DNA of 41,974 nt, from contig NZ_VJYK02000010.1 in the NCBI RefSeq assembly GCF_007097205.2, positions 1 to 41,974 of the forward strand, in the 5' to 3' direction. The notes under the pieces are model-generated. The model had not been told where the DNA came from, made no database searches, and worked only from the letters and a program-made list of their open reading frames with translations. Position numbers and translations under genes: made by a program. This stretch comes from Streptomyces alkaliterrae (lineage in GTDB: Bacteria; Actinomycetota; Actinomycetes; Streptomycetales; Streptomycetaceae). Positions 40,171 to 41,974 of the stretch are shown piece by piece (position 1 is the first letter of the stretch; the number at the start of each line of letters is the position of its first letter).

Positions 40171-40656
40171 ATGCGCCACAACCGCCGCGCACCCATCCTC
40201 GCCAGCCAGATGCGCCCCGAGCACCTCAGCCTCCGCGAAAACGAGCCCCGCCTGGTGGTCTGCCCCGACTGCCACACCTGGCGCAGCCTCAAGCGGTCGA
40301 TGATCAAACCCCACCGCGACGGACTCCCCGTCGAGACGACCCAACCCCGCTACCCCGGTGACAAACCGGCCGGCGGCCGCCGCTGCCCCGGCAGCGCTCA
40401 ACGCATCATCATCGACCTCACCGTCGAGGACTGGACCGAGCGCCTCCTCACCGCCGAATTCACCACCGCAAGCCGCCGCACCGCCCAACTCGCCGCCGCC
40501 CCCGCCACACCGATCTACGGCCAGCTGCGCACCGCGCTCCGTGACCACCACGCCTCGTGTGCTCCGTGTAGGAGCGGCGCCGCGTGCGAAGCCGGCCGCG
40601 GGCTGGCCGCCCGCATGACCGGACTGGCCCACGACCACCTGGCCCGCACCGCCTGA
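40171..40656 (+). CDS. Zinc-ribbon-like protein, first gene of the rightward operon
   Basis: 161 residues. CPDCHTW near 31-37, CPGS near 73 and CAPCRSGAACEAG near 130-142 suggest zinc coordination. The middle (RIIIDLTVEDWTERLLTAEF) is mixed alpha/beta. ATG at 40171 follows GGGAG with ten bases between. A plasmid-conserved type of protein; I recognise no named family. It is followed by a strong hairpin. Confidence 0.75.
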   Translation: MRHNRRAPILASQMRPEHLSLRENEPRLVVCPDCHTWRSLKRSMIKPHRDGLPVETTQPRYPGDKPAGGRRCPGSAQRIIIDLTVEDWTERLLTAEFTTASRRTAQLAAAPATPIYGQLRTALRDHHASCAPCRSGAACEAGRGLAARMTGLAHDHLARTA

Positions 40657-40677
40657 CAGACAGATCCCACCAGCCAC

Positions 40678-40714
40678 GACGGCGTCGGCCCCACCATCCG
40701 GGGCCGGCGCCGTC
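40678..40714 (+). terminator. Hairpin terminator
   Basis: 15-bp stem with one G-T pair (GACGGCGTCGGCCCC against its partner) and the loop ACCATCC, 21 bases after the stop at 40656. Downstream genes either read through or use another promoter. Confidence 0.85.
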
Positions 40715-40768
40715 GCCATCTCACCCAGCAACCACAGGCTCACATGCGACCAACTCCGTGGAGCGCTC

Positions 40769-40924
40769 ATGGACTTCATTCGCTACCGCGTCGAGGACGC
40801 GGACGGCACCTTCCTCGACGAGTTCAGCACCAACGCACCGGACTTCGCGGAGGAGCGCATCGACCGCCTCCGCCAGTACCACCCGAACCTGACGGTCACC
40901 GAGACCGACGACGGAGAGGACTGA
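40769..40924 (+). CDS. Small acidic protein
   Basis: 51 residues: FIRYRVEDADGTFLDEF, then RIDRLRQYHPNLTVTE and an acidic end. GGAG lies five bases before the ATG. Spacing of 4 bases to the WhiB gene argues for co-translation. No family recognised; composition and codon choice look genuine. Confidence 0.7.
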   Translation: MDFIRYRVEDADGTFLDEFSTNAPDFAEERIDRLRQYHPNLTVTETDDGED

Positions 40925-40928
40925 AGCG

Positions 40929-41201
40929 ATGACCACCACCCGCGACTGGCGTACCCGCGCCGTGTGCCGCGAGGACGACCCCGAGCTGTTCTTCCCCATC
41001 GGCGACAAGGGCTTCGCGCTGCTCCAGGCCGAGGAGGCCAAGAGCGTCTGCCGCCGCTGCCCCGTCCAGGACGAGTGCCTCGACTCGGCCCTCGCCACCA
41101 ACGCGGAAGGCGTGTGGGGCGGCACCACCGAGGCCGAGCGCCGCGCGATCAAACGAGCCGCCGCCCGAAACCCCCGCCCGCGCACCGCGAAGACGGCCTG
41201 A
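40929..41201 (+). CDS. WhiB-family iron-sulfur regulator
   Basis: 90 residues with the four cluster cysteines C13, C41, C44 and C50 (C-x27-C-x2-C-x5-C) and the GVWGG turn at 61-65, followed by a basic C-terminal DNA-binding tail (RRAIKRAAARNPRPR). WhiB proteins bind a [4Fe-4S] cluster and act with the principal sigma factor. WhiB genes are common on actinomycete plasmids and phages, where they may alter host transcription. ATG at 40929 directly after the small acidic gene; the ribosome site would lie at its end (GGAGAGG). Confidence 0.95.
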   Translation: MTTTRDWRTRAVCREDDPELFFPIGDKGFALLQAEEAKSVCRRCPVQDECLDSALATNAEGVWGGTTEAERRAIKRAAARNPRPRTAKTA

Positions 41202-41226
41202 CACCACCTCAACACCTACAAAAAGA

Positions 41227-41259
41227 GGCGGCTCCCGGACTGGACCTCCGAGAGCCGCC
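41227..41259 (+). terminator. Hairpin between the WhiB gene and the next gene
   Basis: GGCGGCTC pairs with GAGCCGCC, and CGGA with TCCG after a one-base mismatch, closing a short loop. It is 25 bases past the WhiB stop. Confidence 0.7.
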
Positions 41260-41283
41260 ACGATCACCCCGAAAGAGGCGACC

Positions 41284-41601
41284 TTGCAGACCCTCATCAT
41301 CGCACGCGAACCCGAACCCCGACACGACCGACCGCAGGACCTCCCCTCCCCGTTGCCGCCGCTCCCCCAGCGGAACCCCGGCCGCACCCTCCAGAACCTC
41401 GTCCGCGCAGGCCTGTACGAGGACATGGAACGCGACGACGACCAGCGCGGCTACGAAGACGAGCCCGAGGCCTTCTACCGCCTCATCAAACACCTCGTCG
41501 CCGACGGCGACCAGCGCGCGGCCGCCGCCGGCCGCCGCGCACCGCGCACCCGCGCCGAGCGCGAAGAGCGTCTCCTCGCCGCGTGCGGAGGTGCCCGATG
41601 A
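41284..41601 (+). CDS. Small protein with TTG start
   Basis: 105 residues. A proline-rich N-terminus is followed by a charged helical part (LQNLVRAGLYEDMERDDDQ, then EAFYRLIKHLVADGDQ). The TTG at 41284 has AAAGAGG five bases upstream. The stop overlaps the next ATG (ATGA). Unknown family. Confidence 0.65.
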   Translation: MQTLIIAREPEPRHDRPQDLPSPLPPLPQRNPGRTLQNLVRAGLYEDMERDDDQRGYEDEPEAFYRLIKHLVADGDQRAAAAGRRAPRTRAEREERLLAACGGAR

Positions 41602-41738
41602 CCCCTCGGGAAGAGGCCGCTCGCCAGGCGGCCGCGGAGGCAGCCGAAGCCGCTCGCCGCGCTGAAGAGCAGCGCCGCCAGGCCGAAGAAGACCTCGCCA
41701 GGCATGGCCGCGCTCTCTCCGGCGTCCTGGGGAGGTAG
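41598..41738 (+). CDS. Tiny helical protein
   Basis: 46 residues, nearly all Ala, Glu, Arg and Gln in one predicted helix (EEAARQAAAEAAEAARRAEE), ending SGVLGR. The ATG overlaps the upstream stop, and its own end carries the GGAGG site of the next gene. Small and compositionally biased, but the overlap pattern supports it. Confidence 0.55.
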   Translation: MTPREEAARQAAAEAAEAARRAEEQRRQAEEDLARHGRALSGVLGR

Positions 41739-41741
41739 GCG

Positions 41742-41909
41742 ATGCCCTACTACTCCTGCTGCGGCAAGCAGATGGACCAGGACGGCCCCCAGTACTTCTG
41801 CAGAACATGCGGCGCGTGGTTTGAGCCGGGCGTCGCTCCCGCACAGGGCGCCGCCGTGACGACTGCGCTGACCTGCCGTCGACGAACCCACCGGCCAGCC
41901 GTGTCGTAG
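41742..41909 (+). CDS. Small zinc-ribbon protein
   Basis: 55 residues: YSCCGKQM ... YFCRTCGAWFEPG, i.e. two cysteine pairs separated by ~13 residues, then a basic tail. ATG at 41742 has GGAGG six bases upstream. Ends 17 bases before a hairpin. No function assigned. Confidence 0.65.
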   Translation: MPYYSCCGKQMDQDGPQYFCRTCGAWFEPGVAPAQGAAVTTALTCRRRTHRPAVS

Positions 41910-41926
41910 CTGGCCCGCCCTCACCA

Positions 41927-41953
41927 CCGTGGGGCCGCACGCCGGCCCCACGG
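41927..41953 (+). terminator. Hairpin terminator of the rightward operon
   Basis: Perfect 11-bp stem CCGTGGGGCCG with its complement around the loop CACGC. Confidence 0.85.
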
Positions 41954-41974
41954 CTGAACCCCTCCCTTCCGGAG

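Noticed and set aside
1..41974. Search for tRNA genes, integrase, att sites, TraB-type transfer gene, telomere or terminal-protein genes
   Set aside because: None could be supported in the sequence, so integration, transfer type and linear topology are not claimed.

Overview
The window is very GC-rich, uses GTG and TTG starts freely, and carries typical actinomycete families (WhiB, GntR/UTRA regulators, DUF2637-type membrane protein, Tad pilus genes, BTAD domain). It most likely comes from a Streptomyces, or a close relative, and from a plasmid. The best evidence for a plasmid is at 34551-37460: a DnaB-like helicase gene next to an initiator gene whose coding sequence contains a cluster of inverted-repeat iterons. 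This is the arrangement known from pSLA2-type Streptomyces linear plasmids (rep1/rep2). No integrase, TraB, telomere protein, rRNA or tRNA is visible, so the topology (linear, circular or integrated) is not settled.

Layout. (1) 1-8664, plus: a tightly overlapping Tad/Flp pilus operon (TadA ATPase, TadB, TadC, small Flp-like pilin, three TadE/F/G-like pseudopilins) ending in a 1228-residue membrane protein with LysM and BTAD domains. (2) 8665-9577: a gene-free stretch with TGGCCGK heptamer tandem repeats and scattered TTGGCCGAT motifs. (3) 9578-13598: a DUF2637-like membrane protein with C-terminal HTH segments (minus) and two cysteine-containing proteins of unknown role (plus). (4) 13634-25944, a conflict/defence stretch: XRE regulator divergent from a double zeta-toxin gene, a small convergent gene, a STAND-type NTPase, an orphan DNA methyltransferase, an RHH/Doc-like toxin-antitoxin pair with a palindromic operator, and a multi-domain Ser/Thr kinase that seems to carry an AbiJ-NTD3-like domain. 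Two conserved Streptomyces-type genes (RacO/RacP-like) follow. (5) 25945-27086: about 1.1 kb without a convincing gene, with strong hairpins. (6) 27087-31537, minus: a zinc-ribbon protein, a tiny membrane protein, an HTH protein with a tandem palindromic operator, and a large HTH/zinc protein with a translationally coupled micro-ORF. (7) 32236-34347, minus: two paralogous lipoproteins flanking a secreted protein. (8) 34551-37460, minus: the replication operon. (9) 37732-41974: two GntR regulators, each beside one copy of a roughly 290-bp direct repeat, then a rightward set of small genes including a WhiB protein.

How the parts may work together (inference): the replicon is probably controlled by the GntR pair, since candidate GntR2 sites (GGGCTAGCC core) lie both at its own promoter and upstream of the replication operon. 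The Tad pilus may serve surface attachment or cell contact. The central block supplies maintenance and anti-phage functions. The most interesting candidate is the kinase at 22151-24418, because its module order looks like a sensor-effector defence protein.
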